Source of the DNA: Rossellomorea marisflavi
Lineage (GTDB): Bacteria > Bacillota > Bacilli > Bacillales > Bacillaceae_B
DNA: 64,000 nt
Assembly: GCF_001274775.1 (NCBI RefSeq)
Contig: NZ_LGUE01000008.1
Location: forward strand, 514,758 to 578,757
Direction of reading: 5' to 3'
In this document: piece after piece, positions 1-8,930 of the stretch
How the letters are laid out: each line of letters begins with the position of its first letter
Position numbering within the stretch: the stretch's first letter is position 1
Notes under the pieces: generated by a model
What the model saw: only the letters and a program-made list of their open reading frames with translations
What the model was told of the DNA's origin: nothing
Databases searched by the model: none
Program-made: the position numbers and the translations under genes

Positions 1-264
1 GGTAGCATCATCGGAATCATAGCGGCTGCACTCGTTGCATTCGTGATCTTCAAGACGACAATCAAGCTTAACCTCTCCCTGATCTTCAAAGCATTGGGGC
101 TCATCCTCGTCTTCCTTGGCGGAGAAATGTTTGCAGAAGGCATCGTGGAGCTCTTGGAGACTCACTCTGAAGCAATGGAGATTCTATTCTTGGCCGTCTT
201 CATCGTTCCGGCATTGTTTATCCTCCTGAAGGATGATATGGCGAGATTCAGACGAGCGGCATAA
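1..264 (+). CDS. FTR1-family iron permease-like protein, C-terminal part
   Basis: The frame is open from base 1, so the gene begins outside the window and only its last 87 residues are visible. They read as two or three hydrophobic segments. The first is followed by a short basic loop (KTTIKLNL) and then a helix with the pattern LILVFLGGEMFAEGIVEL. This pattern resembles the last repeat of FTR1/EfeU iron permeases, which import iron across the cell membrane. The end is a basic tail (DDMARFRRAA). The EfeU-type REXXE iron motifs would lie upstream and cannot be checked. A bidirectional hairpin follows directly. Another polytopic transporter family remains possible. Confidence 0.5.
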   Translation, partial: GSIIGIIAAALVAFVIFKTTIKLNLSLIFKALGLILVFLGGEMFAEGIVELLETHSEAMEILFLAVFIVPALFILLKDDMARFRRAA

Positions 265-272
265 CAAAAAGA

Positions 273-300
273 ATCCCATCTCAATCGAGATGGGATCTTT
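273..300. terminator. Bidirectional intrinsic terminator
   Basis: Perfect 10-bp inverted repeat (273-282 with 287-296, four-base loop) flanked by A5 on the left and T5 on the right. It can end both the plus-strand permease gene and the minus-strand DUF3899/dpp transcripts. Confidence 0.85.
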
Positions 301-306
301 TTATTA

Positions 307-672
307 CTAGACGATCAGTATTCCAACAGAGATCAAGATGGAGCAAGCCCCCATGATGAATGTACCCTGGGTGATCCGCGTGGAAAGATTGGATTTGAAT
401 GCCTGGAAATCATGATCTTTCTGGATCAGGTCATCAGCCCGCTCCATGGATCGCGACCGCCTGATCATCCGCTCGCCGATGATCTTAAATCCCTCCACGA
501 TAGGCGAGAGGAACCCTGTCTTCATGATCATCGCACTGACACCCAGGATCAAAAGGCAGAGACCGATCAGAAAGGCAGAGTCGGCTAAATCAGCCCTGGA
601 TCCCAGCTTTAATCCGATAGCAGCCACCCACCCTGAAACGGTCATCATCACGAGTCCCATCTTCCATTTCAT
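307..672 (-). CDS. DUF3899-type small membrane protein
   Basis: 121 residues with two N-terminal helices (about residues 5-22 and 31-50), a charged middle segment rich in Arg and Asp, and one C-terminal helix ending at the last residue (IMGACSILISVGILIV). This is the layout of DUF3899 proteins of Bacillus, whose function is unknown. I chose the ATG at 672 because AAGGGGAG lies eight bases upstream; an upstream in-frame start would add 13 hydrophilic residues with no ribosome site. It is 63 bp downstream of dppE and is probably the last gene of the dpp transcript before the terminator at 273-300. Confidence 0.7.
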   Translation of the reverse strand: MKWKMGLVMMTVSGWVAAIGLKLGSRADLADSAFLIGLCLLILGVSAMIMKTGFLSPIVEGFKIIGERMIRRSRSMERADDLIQKDHDFQAFKSNLSTRITQGTFIMGACSILISVGILIV

Positions 673-735
673 CAACAATCTCCCCTTCTCATCCTTACGC
701 TCTCCATCCACATCAGGATCAGAGAACAGGCGTTG

Positions 736-2349
736 TTATTCTGATACTTTCTCCGCCCACTTCAAGTACGGATAACGGTTGACCGGATACACGATGTCCT
801 TGAAGTTCTGTGCGGTCATATAGTTATTCGTATAGTGATAGATCGGGTTGAACGGTAGGTCTTCCATGAGTACTTCTTCTGCCTGATGAAGGAGGTCGTA
901 GCGCTTCGCTGTATCCTGCTCCACTTTGGCGTCGGCCATCAGCTTGTCGTACTTGTCGTTGACCCAGTTGGTACGGTTGTTCGGGCTGTCCCCGAGGTAG
1001 TAGTCAAGGATGACGACCGGATCCACCAGGACCCCGATCCACCCCATACGGGCCATCTGGAAGTTCTTCTGCTGGGTCGTATCTAGATAGGTCTTCCATT
1101 CCTGATTGGAAAGCTTGATATCGACGCCAAGATTCTTCTTGTACATGGACTGGACGGCTTCTGCGATCTTCTTGTGGTTCTCGGATGTGTTATACGTGAG
1201 GGTCACTGCCGGCAGCTCGCTCCAGCCTTCCTCTTTCATGCCTTCTTCCAAGAGCTTTTTCGCTTCTTCAACATTCGATTCGAAATATGCTCCGCCCTGT
1301 TCACGGAAGTCGCCATCGCCTGTATCGACACCATTCGGTACAAAGGCATAAGCAGGTGTTTCACCGGCTTTCGTGACGTTTTTCGTGAGGGACTCGCGGT
1401 CAACGGCTAAAGTGAAAGCACGACGGATCTTTTCATTGGTGAACGGTTCCTTGTCCACGTTGAACATGTACATATACGTCCCGAAGTACGGTACTTCACT
1501 ATATTCCTTGGAATCCTTCTCCTGGGCTACCACATCAGACGGAAGGGTCTGGATCAAATCTAATTCCTTTGTTTTGAACATCTGATAATACGTTGTAGCG
1601 TCATTGACCATTTTGTAGGTGACTTTATCAAGATTAACGACTTTGTTATCCCAGTATTCCTTGTTCTTCTCGATGACGACTTCACTGTCATGCTTCCAGT
1701 TCGTGAGCTTGAACGGTCCGTTGCTCACATACGTGTCTGCGCCTGCCGCCCAGTTTTTATTTTCTTCGACTGTATCCTTCTTCACAGGATAGAACGTCCA
1801 CATGGTCAATAGTTCATCGAAGTAGCTGAGGGGAGCTTCAAGATCCACAACAAGCGTTTTTTCATCTTTGGCCGTTACGCCCACATCTTCCACTTTCCCT
1901 TTACCCTTGTTATAATCCTCGGCACCTTTCAGGTAATAAAGATAGAAAGCGAACGAACTTCCCGTATCGGGGTTCAGCACGCGTTTCCATGCATATTCAA
2001 AATCTTCTGCCGTGACATTGCTGCCGTCGGACCATTTGGCATCGTCACGGATCGTGAAGGTATAGGTTTTCCCGTCTTCTGATACATCGGCTTTACTGGC
2101 CGTTCCTAGGACCGGTTTCCCTTCTTTGTCCTTCGTATACAGTCCTTCGAATACATGGTCCATCACCCATCCGGATGTAGTATCGGTTGCAAGGGCCGGG
2201 TCGAGATCAGGCGGCTCACTCATGGCATTGACCGTGATTTCCTGTGCGACTTTTCCATTGGATCCGCTTCCTGACTCCTTGCTGCTGCAACCCGCGGCCA
2301 CTAGGGCGAGGGATGTGACCAAAAGCAAACTCTGTGTCCATTTTTTCAT
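736..2349 (-). CDS. dppE: Dipeptide/oligopeptide ABC transporter, substrate-binding lipoprotein
   Basis: 537 residues. The N-terminus is a lipoprotein signal with lipobox LVAAGC, so Cys21 should be lipidated and the protein held on the outer face of the membrane. The rest is a family 5 solute-binding protein (SBP_bac_5): EPPDLDPALATDTTSG near the start, DDAKWSDGSNVTAEDFEYAWKR at about 95-118, and a conserved NNRTNWVNDKYD region near 440. It captures peptides for the DppBC pore. The start has GGAGGAACC before the ATG. It is the last transporter gene of the minus-strand dpp operon, 21 bp after the second ATPase gene. Its position after the ATPases matches B. subtilis dppE. Exact peptide preference cannot be read from sequence. 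Confidence 0.93.
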   Translation of the reverse strand: MKKWTQSLLLVTSLALVAAGCSSKESGSGSNGKVAQEITVNAMSEPPDLDPALATDTTSGWVMDHVFEGLYTKDKEGKPVLGTASKADVSEDGKTYTFTIRDDAKWSDGSNVTAEDFEYAWKRVLNPDTGSSFAFYLYYLKGAEDYNKGKGKVEDVGVTAKDEKTLVVDLEAPLSYFDELLTMWTFYPVKKDTVEENKNWAAGADTYVSNGPFKLTNWKHDSEVVIEKNKEYWDNKVVNLDKVTYKMVNDATTYYQMFKTKELDLIQTLPSDVVAQEKDSKEYSEVPYFGTYMYMFNVDKEPFTNEKIRRAFTLAVDRESLTKNVTKAGETPAYAFVPNGVDTGDGDFREQGGAYFESNVEEAKKLLEEGMKEEGWSELPAVTLTYNTSENHKKIAEAVQSMYKKNLGVDIKLSNQEWKTYLDTTQQKNFQMARMGWIGVLVDPVVILDYYLGDSPNNRTNWVNDKYDKLMADAKVEQDTAKRYDLLHQAEEVLMEDLPFNPIYHYTNNYMTAQNFKDIVYPVNRYPYLKWAEKVSE

Positions 2350-2370
2350 CGGGGTTCCTCCTTCAACATT

Positions 2371-3318
2371 TTAATATAGATGACACGCTGTCCAGTGATT
2401 CTCTTCAACTTCCTTCCACTCCGGTACCTGCTGCGCGCAAATCTCCGAAGCATGGGGGCAACGGGTCCTGAACCGGCAGCCGCTCGGCGGGTTCACCGGG
2501 CTCGGGGGATCCCCTTCAATGACGATCTTCTCTCTTTTGGCTGCAGTTGGATTCGCAACAGGGATGGCTGAAAGCAGAGCCTTCGTATAGGGGTGAAGAG
2601 GGTTGCGAAACAGTTCGTCACTGTCTGCAAGCTCCATCATCCGTCCGAGATACATGACTCCGATACGGTCGCTGATATGCTTCACCATGCCGAGATCATG
2701 GGCGATGAAGAGATAGGTGAGCTCCTCTTCCTGCTTCAGATCCTCCAAGAGATTGATCACCTGGGCCTGGATGGAGACATCAAGTGCGGAAATCGGTTCA
2801 TCGGCGACGATGAATTTCGGTTCCACCGCCAGGGCGCGGGCAATGCCAATCCGCTGACGCTGTCCACCGCTGAATTCATGAGGGTATCTCTTGGCATGCT
2901 CCGGCTTCAAGCCAACTTTTTCAAGCAGCTCATATACCCTTTCCTGACGGGCTTTTCCCCTTGCCAATCGATGAGCATCAATCCCTTCGGCAATGATATC
3001 CCCTACCCTCATGCGGGGGTTCAGGGAGGCGTGGGGATCCTGAAAGATCACCTGGATCTCCCGGTTGACCCGCTTCTTCTCCCTCTTATCGAGCTTGGTC
3101 ATATCACGACCGTTATAATGAATCGTTCCTGACGTCGGCCCCTCAAGACCGACGATCGTCTTCCCGAGGGTGGACTTGCCGCTTCCACTTTCCCCGACGA
3201 GTCCGAACGTTTCACCTTTCTTGATCTGGATGGAGATATCATCGACCGATTTGACGATGGCTCCCTTTCCGATCGGATAATGCTTCTTCAGCTTGTCTAC
3301 TTCTATGATGTGGGTCAT
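2371..3318 (-). CDS. dppF: Dipeptide ABC transporter ATPase (DppF/OppF type)
   Basis: 315 residues starting at MTHIIEVDKLKKHYP. It has a Walker A GESGSGKST, a Q-loop (FQDPHASLNPRM), the signature FSGGQRQR, and a Walker B followed by DEPISALD. The C-terminal oligo_HPY extension carries three cysteines (SGCRFRTRCPHASEIC) typical of the peptide-transporter ATPases that can bind an Fe-S cluster. It powers import together with DppD. The ATG at 3318 shares one base with the stop codon of dppD (TGATG), so the two are translationally coupled; longer upstream starts would run into dppD and lack a ribosome site. B. subtilis dpp has a single ATPase gene, so a DppD/DppF pair is a difference from that operon. 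Confidence 0.92.
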   Translation of the reverse strand: MTHIIEVDKLKKHYPIGKGAIVKSVDDISIQIKKGETFGLVGESGSGKSTLGKTIVGLEGPTSGTIHYNGRDMTKLDKREKKRVNREIQVIFQDPHASLNPRMRVGDIIAEGIDAHRLARGKARQERVYELLEKVGLKPEHAKRYPHEFSGGQRQRIGIARALAVEPKFIVADEPISALDVSIQAQVINLLEDLKQEEELTYLFIAHDLGMVKHISDRIGVMYLGRMMELADSDELFRNPLHPYTKALLSAIPVANPTAAKREKIVIEGDPPSPVNPPSGCRFRTRCPHASEICAQQVPEWKEVEENHWTACHLY

Positions 3319-4334
3319 CACTCTTCCCTCCCTGCGCTGACAAGTTCCGTAAGTGCCGGGGTCCTTGGGTCGTTCAGCCAGCACTTTGCTTCATGCCCTT
3401 CCCCGATGGCAAAGGCAGGGGGCATCTCCTCGACACATACCTCCATGGCATATTTGCAACGGGGGGCGAATGGGCATCCCTTCGGTGGGGAGAAAAGGTC
3501 CGGCGGCGTTCCTTCGATGGGAACGAGCCGTTCTTTTTCAGCTGCTTCAATATCGGGGATCGATTCCAGCAGCCCCCAGGTGTAGGGATGCTTCGGACGA
3601 TGGAACAGCTCTTCGACGGTGGCCGTCTCCACGATCAGACCGCCATACATGACGGCTACCCGCTCTGCCGTTTCGGCCACGACGCCAAGGTCATGTGTAA
3701 TGAGGATGATCGATGTACCCATGTCTTCCTTCAATCCTTTCATAAGATCAAGGACCTGGGCCTGGATGGTCACATCAAGGGCCGTGGTCGGTTCATCGGC
3801 AATCAGGATTTCAGGATGACAGGCAAGGGCGATGGCAATCATGATCCGCTGCCTCATCCCGCCGCTGAATTCGTGGGGATACTGTTCATAGCGTTCTGCA
3901 GGATTCGGGATTCCGACCTTCTTGATCATCTCGACAGCCCGCTTCCTCGCTTCATCACGTTTGACGCTCTGATGGGTGATGATGCTTTCCTCGATCTGCT
4001 TGCCGACCTTCATCGTCGGATTCAGGGACGTCATGGGATCCTGGAAGACCATGCTGATCCTGGATCCTTTGACCTTCTGCATCTCCCGTTTGGAAAGCTT
4101 CAGGAGGTCCCTCCCGTCAAACAACACTTCCCCTTGCTTGATCCGTCCCGGGGGAGTGGGGATGAGCCTCATGACGGCCTGCACCGTCACACTCTTCCCG
4201 CTTCCACTCTCCCCGACGATGGCGAGGATCTCTCCTTTATTCACGTGGAAGGATACGTCCCGCACGGCCTGGACCTCTCCTCCGTATGTTTTAAAACCGA
4301 CTTCCAGATGGTTGACTTCAAGTAGACGTTCCAT
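3318..4334 (-). CDS. dppD: Dipeptide ABC transporter ATPase (DppD type)
   Basis: 338 residues. Walker A GESGSGKSV, Q-loop FQDPMTSLNPTM, signature FSGGMRQR and Walker B plus DEPTTALDV mark an ABC ATPase. The C-terminal oligo_HPY region has the cysteine pattern GCPFAPRCKYAMEVC seen in peptide importers. It forms the nucleotide-binding heterodimer with the DppF-type protein below it. The ATG at 4334 is preceded by a strong AGGAGGTGA; an open frame extends 22 codons further upstream but without a ribosome site. It starts 13 bp after dppC ends. Confidence 0.93.
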   Translation of the reverse strand: MERLLEVNHLEVGFKTYGGEVQAVRDVSFHVNKGEILAIVGESGSGKSVTVQAVMRLIPTPPGRIKQGEVLFDGRDLLKLSKREMQKVKGSRISMVFQDPMTSLNPTMKVGKQIEESIITHQSVKRDEARKRAVEMIKKVGIPNPAERYEQYPHEFSGGMRQRIMIAIALACHPEILIADEPTTALDVTIQAQVLDLMKGLKEDMGTSIILITHDLGVVAETAERVAVMYGGLIVETATVEELFHRPKHPYTWGLLESIPDIEAAEKERLVPIEGTPPDLFSPPKGCPFAPRCKYAMEVCVEEMPPAFAIGEGHEAKCWLNDPRTPALTELVSAGREE

Positions 4335-4347
4335 CCTGTTCACCTCC

Positions 4348-5289
4348 TTATTTATTCGATTTAGGGTCAAGTGCGTCCTGAAGACCGTCGCCAAATGCAT
4401 TGAATGCGAACATGGTGAGGGAAATCATCAAGCCAGGGAAGAATAGGCGCCACCACTGACCGCTGAGGATGACACCAAGTGAATCGTTTGCCATTGTCCC
4501 CCAGCTTGCGAAAGGAGCCTGGACACCGAGCCCGAGGAAGCTAAGGAACGATTCGGCAAAGATGGCCTGTGGAATCGTGAACGTCAAGTTCACGATGATG
4601 ATCCCGGCTGTGTTCGGGATCAGATGCCGCCAGATGATCTTTGAATGGGAGGTCCCGAGCTTTTCTGCCGCTAGCACATATTCCTGTGACTTCAGCTGGA
4701 GGATCTGTCCTCGGATGATCCTCGCCATCCCCACCCAGCCCGTGACGGAAAGGGCGATGATGATGGACGTGATGCCCGGTTCCATGATGACCATGAGGAG
4801 AATGACGATGAGCAGATAAGGGATTCCGTATAAGATCTCCACGATCCGCATCAGGATGCTGTCGATGCGGTCACCAACCTTACCGCGGCCTGCCATGTAG
4901 CCGGAAATCCCGCCTATGGTCACCCCGAGGATGATATCGATCGCAGCGGCAATCAGCCCGATCGTAAGGGAGACACGTGCCCCGTACCAGGTTCGAGACC
5001 ACACATCCCGTCCAAGGTCGTCCGTACCGAACCAGTGATCACCGTTCGGCGCGATATTCGTTTTCTCAAGATCCTGCCCTGCTGGGTCATACGGTACAAG
5101 ATGGGGCCCGAAGATACCTAATAGAATGATGACGAATAGAAGCGATAGCCCCAATATGGACATCTTGTTCTTGATCACATTCAGGAGCATTTCCTTCCAT
5201 ACGCTCATGCTCGGGCGTTCGGCTGCTTCCTGTTCTGTTTTGTTGGATAATGGACGGAATAGGGAGTCGTCGACTCGTTTGGCTTCCAT
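4348..5289 (-). CDS. dppC: Dipeptide ABC transporter permease DppC
   Basis: 313 residues, six predicted membrane helices: one at about 40-60 (MSILGLSLLFVIILLGIFG) and five in the BPD_transp_1 domain. The DppC hallmark LKSQEYVLAAEKLGTSHSKIIWRHLIPN is the EAA loop that contacts the ATPases. An extracytoplasmic segment with HWFGTDDLGRDVWSRTW is also standard for OppC/DppC. I chose ATG 5289 (ribosome site GGAGGGGAG) rather than a GTG five codons earlier. The start lies one base after the dppB stop, so the genes are coupled. Confidence 0.93.
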   Translation of the reverse strand: MEAKRVDDSLFRPLSNKTEQEAAERPSMSVWKEMLLNVIKNKMSILGLSLLFVIILLGIFGPHLVPYDPAGQDLEKTNIAPNGDHWFGTDDLGRDVWSRTWYGARVSLTIGLIAAAIDIILGVTIGGISGYMAGRGKVGDRIDSILMRIVEILYGIPYLLIVILLMVIMEPGITSIIIALSVTGWVGMARIIRGQILQLKSQEYVLAAEKLGTSHSKIIWRHLIPNTAGIIIVNLTFTIPQAIFAESFLSFLGLGVQAPFASWGTMANDSLGVILSGQWWRLFFPGLMISLTMFAFNAFGDGLQDALDPKSNK

Positions 5290-5290
5290 G

Positions 5291-6217
5291 TTACTCCCCT
5301 CCACTCGTAAGTTTTATTCTCGGATCAATGAAACGGTAAGAAATGTCGATCAAGAACAGGGTGACCACCAAAAGGGTGCTGAAGAAGATCGTCGTCCCCA
5401 TGATGACGGGATAATCCCTGTTAAAGATGCTGTCAACGAAGTAGCGACCGATCCCCGGTATGGCAAAGATCTTCTCGATGACGAAGGTACCGGTGATCAA
5501 GGCGACAAACAGTGGTCCAATGAAGGAAATCACGGGAAGGATGGCATTCCGGATCCCGTGCCGGACGACAAGCTTGGTCGTCGATAACCCTTTGGCATCG
5601 GCGGTCCGGATGTAGTTCTGGTTCAGGACCTCGAGCATGCTCGATCTCATGAACCGTGCGATGACGGCGAGTGGCGTCGCAGCCAGTGCCAGTGACGGAA
5701 GGATGGAGTGCTGCCAGGTCCCCCAGGAAGCGACGGGAAGAATGCCCCACTCTACTGCGAAGTATTTGATCAGCAGAGGGGCGAGAATGAAGCTCGGAAC
5801 CGAGATCCCGATGATGGCGATGAACATGGACAGATAATCCAGGGCCCGGTTATGATGAAGCGCCGCCACAATCCCGAGCAGCAGACCGAATGCCAAGGCG
5901 ATGACAAGCGCCTGCAGTCCGAGGAGTGCCGATGCCGGTGCTCCTTCAGCAATGATCGTATTGACTGAACGCGTCTCCGACTGGATGGAGATGCCGAGGT
6001 CAAAGGTGGCCAAGTCCTTCATATATAGAAGATACTGGACGGCAATCGGTTCATCGAGATTGTATTTTGCCCGCATATTCTGCAGCACTTCAGGGGGCAG
6101 GACATCGGCATCCGAAGCAAATGGATCCCCCGGGATCATCTTCATGATCAGGAACGTCAGGCTGGCAATGACCCAGATGGTCATCAGCATGGTGAACAAT
6201 CGTTTAACTATGTACAT
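5291..6217 (-). CDS. dppB: Dipeptide ABC transporter permease DppB
   Basis: 308 residues, six helices. The first helix (about 9-29) is followed by the periplasmic-type loop MIPGDPFASD, and the EAA loop reads LNQNYIRTADAKGLSTTKLVVRHGIRNA, both diagnostic of OppB/DppB. It forms the translocation pore with DppC. A GGAGGTGAG ribosome site precedes ATG 6217. It follows dppA by 31 bp. Confidence 0.93.
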   Translation of the reverse strand: MYIVKRLFTMLMTIWVIASLTFLIMKMIPGDPFASDADVLPPEVLQNMRAKYNLDEPIAVQYLLYMKDLATFDLGISIQSETRSVNTIIAEGAPASALLGLQALVIALAFGLLLGIVAALHHNRALDYLSMFIAIIGISVPSFILAPLLIKYFAVEWGILPVASWGTWQHSILPSLALAATPLAVIARFMRSSMLEVLNQNYIRTADAKGLSTTKLVVRHGIRNAILPVISFIGPLFVALITGTFVIEKIFAIPGIGRYFVDSIFNRDYPVIMGTTIFFSTLLVVTLFLIDISYRFIDPRIKLTSGGE

Positions 6218-6248
6218 CCACTCACCTCCAAGGTTTTTTTGTTCTGTG

Positions 6249-7097
6249 TCAGGCGTTCACACTGCCGAGTACACCATTGGTCGCCGACATGGCGATGATC
6301 ACGCAGCCCCACATATGCTTGTAGGCCGTGACCATGTCATCACAGGTGAAGCGGATGCCCCTCGGCCCGGTCAGTTCCACTGTCGGAAGCGTCGTGGTCA
6401 TCATCGCCTGCTGTGATCCCTTCAGCTCAAGCTCAAAGGTGACGGGACCTTCCACTTGCAGTGGTACGGCCTGTTTAGCTGCTTTCACGGCTTCTTCCGC
6501 TTTTTCCCGGATTTCCTTCCGTGCCACTTCAGGATGGAGAAGCTCGGCTGCGAAACGGTCAACCGCTCGCTTCGTGACGGCTGCTTTCACCGAAGGCAAT
6601 GTCTCCTGCACTTCTGCGACGTATGCATCGTCACCCGAGATGAAGATGGCCGGTACGCCAAAGCTTCCTGCCACGAGAGAATTCATCTCTGTTTCCCCCA
6701 CAACCTGTCCATTGATCTTCATTTCGTTTACACAAATGCCGGCAAGTGTATGGCTGATCACCGCTCGTTCCGATCCCGCTTCACGACCGTGATGGCCGAC
6801 GAACATGATCCCGTCGAAGCTTTCATCCAGTCCCTCGAGCTGACACATGACCCGGTTGTTGCCGGATACGAGGGTGGCCCGGGGATCCAGTTCTTCAATC
6901 AATAGATTCGACATATTCCCGTGCCCATCGGCTACGACAACGGCCGTTGCCCCGCCGTTATATGCTCCTTCAATGGCCGCGTTCACATCGGCGGTCATCA
7001 AGTGCCGGAAGCGCTGATATTCGGAAGGTGTTTTCAGCTGTTGATTGGTTGCAACCCCTGATATGCCTTCCATGTCTGCAGAGATAAAGATTTTCAT
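6249..7097 (-). CDS. dppA: D-aminopeptidase DppA (peptidase M55)
   Basis: 282 residues, close to the B. subtilis enzyme, a zinc D-stereospecific aminopeptidase that forms a decameric ring. The metal ligands of the family are present: Asp8 and Glu10 in SADMEGISG, His59 in VADGHGN, His102 or His103 in FVGHHGREA, and Glu135 in VVGETEMNS. It should cut D-amino acid peptides such as wall-derived D-Ala peptides after their uptake by DppBCDEF. It lies between the Lrp-type regulator (21 bp upstream) and dppB, as first structural gene of the operon. The ribosome site is modest (GAGGGTCTCCT). Confidence 0.93.
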   Translation of the reverse strand: MKIFISADMEGISGVATNQQLKTPSEYQRFRHLMTADVNAAIEGAYNGGATAVVVADGHGNMSNLLIEELDPRATLVSGNNRVMCQLEGLDESFDGIMFVGHHGREAGSERAVISHTLAGICVNEMKINGQVVGETEMNSLVAGSFGVPAIFISGDDAYVAEVQETLPSVKAAVTKRAVDRFAAELLHPEVARKEIREKAEEAVKAAKQAVPLQVEGPVTFELELKGSQQAMMTTTLPTVELTGPRGIRFTCDDMVTAYKHMWGCVIIAMSATNGVLGSVNA

Positions 7098-7118
7098 AGG
7101 AGACCCTCATTTCGTTTT

Positions 7119-7640
7119 TTATAAGTATTCAAACGTATTCTTGTAGTTTTCGAGCTGGATGATGGTGTTATAGGAAATCACCCCTTCGATCTTATCCATC
7201 TTGAAGATGAAGTCCCTGATGTCTTCCTGATTCTGGACGTTGATCTGGATCAGGAGGGGATACTCCCCGGAAGTGATCGTGATATAGCGTACCTCCCTGA
7301 TCTGGCTGAGGGAGGTTTTCACCTTCTCGATCATCCCTTGTCCCACCTTCAGCTGTATGATCGCGCCTGCCTTTAACCCCAAGGCAATCGGATTGACGAC
7401 TCCAACGACTTCAATGATTTCGTTTTGCACAAGATTTTTATACCTGAGCCGGATGGTTTTTTCTGTTACTTCCAGTTCATTTGCTATTTCAGAAAAGGGA
7501 ATTCTCCCATCCCTTGATAGCATTTTGATAATCCCACGGTCTAATTCATCGATCTGATAGTCCACTTGCTTCCCTACTCCCCGAACGTATTTCTCTAACT
7601 TTTTACCCATATCAGTACAGAATGTGTAGTTGACGAACAT
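7119..7640 (-). CDS. Lrp/AsnC-family transcriptional regulator
   Basis: Up to 173 residues: an AsnC-type winged helix (ELDRGIIKMLSRDGRIPFSEIANELEVTEKTIRLR) followed by a RAM/ligand-binding domain ending YNTIIQLENYKNTFEYL. Such proteins sense amino acids and bind DNA as octamers. The start is uncertain. The first ATG (7640) has no ribosome site, and neither does the ATG at 7610. A GTG at 7565 is preceded by GGGGAGTAGGGAAG and would give a 148-residue protein of normal Lrp length. It is the first gene of the dpp transcript and is the natural candidate to control this region. B. subtilis dpp has no Lrp gene in this place as far as I recall. Confidence 0.85.
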   Translation of the reverse strand: MFVNYTFCTDMGKKLEKYVRGVGKQVDYQIDELDRGIIKMLSRDGRIPFSEIANELEVTEKTIRLRYKNLVQNEIIEVVGVVNPIALGLKAGAIIQLKVGQGMIEKVKTSLSQIREVRYITITSGEYPLLIQINVQNQEDIRDFIFKMDKIEGVISYNTIIQLENYKNTFEYL

Positions 7641-7698
7641 TTACAATACTAATTTTTTGAATTAATATCGTTATAAGGAAAATTTGAGTATAGAGGGT

Positions 7699-7727
7699 AT
7701 TATATAAAATAAATTTTCAGAAAGCAA
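7699..7727 (-). promoter_or_regulatory. Sigma-A promoter of the lrp-dpp operon
   Basis: On the minus strand TTGCTT (7727-7722), a 17-bp spacer and a perfect TATAAT (7704-7699), about 60 bp upstream of the regulator gene. The CodY-like box at 7712-7726 covers the spacer and the -35. Confidence 0.65.
7712..7726. promoter_or_regulatory. CodY-like box in the divergent peptide-gene promoter region
   Basis: AATTTTCAGAAAGCA matches the published CodY consensus AATTTTCWGAAAATT at 12 of 15 positions. It overlaps the minus-strand dpp promoter and lies just downstream of an AT-rich -10-like sequence (7703-7710) for the plus-strand amidohydrolase. The B. subtilis dpp operon is a classical CodY target, so repression under nutrient excess is a reasonable inference. 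Confidence 0.55.
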
Positions 7728-7762
7728 TGATAATTCTGGATAATCGGAGGGGGATTTATTTC

Positions 7763-8899
7763 ATGATAGCTTTAACGAATGTAACAGGGGTAGACGGGAC
7801 AGGAAGGGAACTGAAGGATTCCATCATTCTCATTAAAGAGGGGAAGTTCGTATCGGTGGATGCGGATTCCGTACCGGAAGGATATGAAGTGATCGATGCC
7901 GCGGACAAGTATTTCACACCGGGGCTGATCGACGTGCACACCCACCTTGGGGTCCATGAAGAGGGCCTTGGGAAAGAAGGACAGGATTTCAACGAAACAA
8001 GCTCCGCCACCACTCCGGGCGTCAGGGCGATCGACGGGATCAATCCTAAGGACCGCGGATTTGAAGATGCAAGACGGGCAGGCGTCACGACGGTTCAGGT
8101 CATGCCGGGAAGCGCCAATGTGATCGGCGGGGAAATGTGCGTACTGAAGACCGTGGGAGACATCGTCGATGAGATGGTGATCCGGAATCCATCCGGTCTG
8201 AAAGCAGCCACCGGCGAAAACCCGAAGCGATTCCACGGGGAAAAGGGGCGGATGCCCACGACGAGAATGGGCGTAGCAGGCCTCCTGCGGAAGAAATTCA
8301 TCGAGGCAGAAAACTATAAAAAGAAATTATCATCAGGTGAAACCGGCCGCGATGCCGAGCTCGAACCCATCGTCAAAGTGCTGGATAAAGAGATCCCACT
8401 GCGCGTCCACGCACATCGCGCCGATGATATCGTGACGGTGCTGCGCCTGAAAAGGGAGTTCGGCTTCGATGTGACAATCGAGCACTGTACGGAAGGTCAC
8501 CAGATCGCTCCGTTCATCGCGAAGCACGATGTTCGCGTGTCCGTCGGACCAACCATGACGCCGCGTTCAAAAGTAGAGCTCTCCGATAAGGGATGGAACA
8601 CCCTCCTTGCCCTTGCCGAAGCGGATGTACCGTTCTCGATTACGACCGATCACCCTGTGATTGCCATCGAGCACCTCATGACGAGCGTGATCCTGGCGGT
8701 GAAATACGGACTGACAGAAGCACAGGCCATGAAGGCCATCACATCCGATGCCGCCAAGCATCTCGGCGTAGATGACCGGGTAGGGACCGTGGAAGCCGGC
8801 AAGGATGCGGATTTTGTCCTCTGGAACGGGACGCCTTTCGACCTCAGGAACCAAGTGGAATACACCTATATCAACGGAGTACGGGTTTTCGGTGAGTGA
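7763..8899 (+). CDS. Amidohydrolase-superfamily protein (imidazolonepropionase-like)
   Basis: 378 residues. Metal-binding motifs of the amidohydrolase TIM barrel are in order: HTH in GLIDVHTHLG (about 67), a candidate carboxylated-lysine region, LRVHAHRADD (about 225), TIEHCTEGH (about 248) and SITTDHP (about 302). The C-terminal strand VEAGKDADFVLWNGTPFD is the usual composite-domain end. Relatives include dihydroorotase-like and isoaspartyl dipeptidase-like hydrolases, so the substrate is a C-N bond, probably in a peptide or cyclic amide given the neighbours. I chose ATG 7763 (GGAGGGGG, nine bases) over an upstream in-frame start. It heads a plus-strand operon with the S9 peptidase and Pcp. 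Confidence 0.85.
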   Translation: MIALTNVTGVDGTGRELKDSIILIKEGKFVSVDADSVPEGYEVIDAADKYFTPGLIDVHTHLGVHEEGLGKEGQDFNETSSATTPGVRAIDGINPKDRGFEDARRAGVTTVQVMPGSANVIGGEMCVLKTVGDIVDEMVIRNPSGLKAATGENPKRFHGEKGRMPTTRMGVAGLLRKKFIEAENYKKKLSSGETGRDAELEPIVKVLDKEIPLRVHAHRADDIVTVLRLKREFGFDVTIEHCTEGHQIAPFIAKHDVRVSVGPTMTPRSKVELSDKGWNTLLALAEADVPFSITTDHPVIAIEHLMTSVILAVKYGLTEAQAMKAITSDAAKHLGVDDRVGTVEAGKDADFVLWNGTPFDLRNQVEYTYINGVRVFGE

Positions 8900-8930
8900 C
8901 CGTACCCATCATTAAAAGGAGGACACCAAG

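Noticed and set aside
3393..4325. 310-codon plus-strand frame opposite dppD
   Set aside because: It is the antisense shadow of a clear ABC ATPase gene, has no domain signature and no ribosome site.
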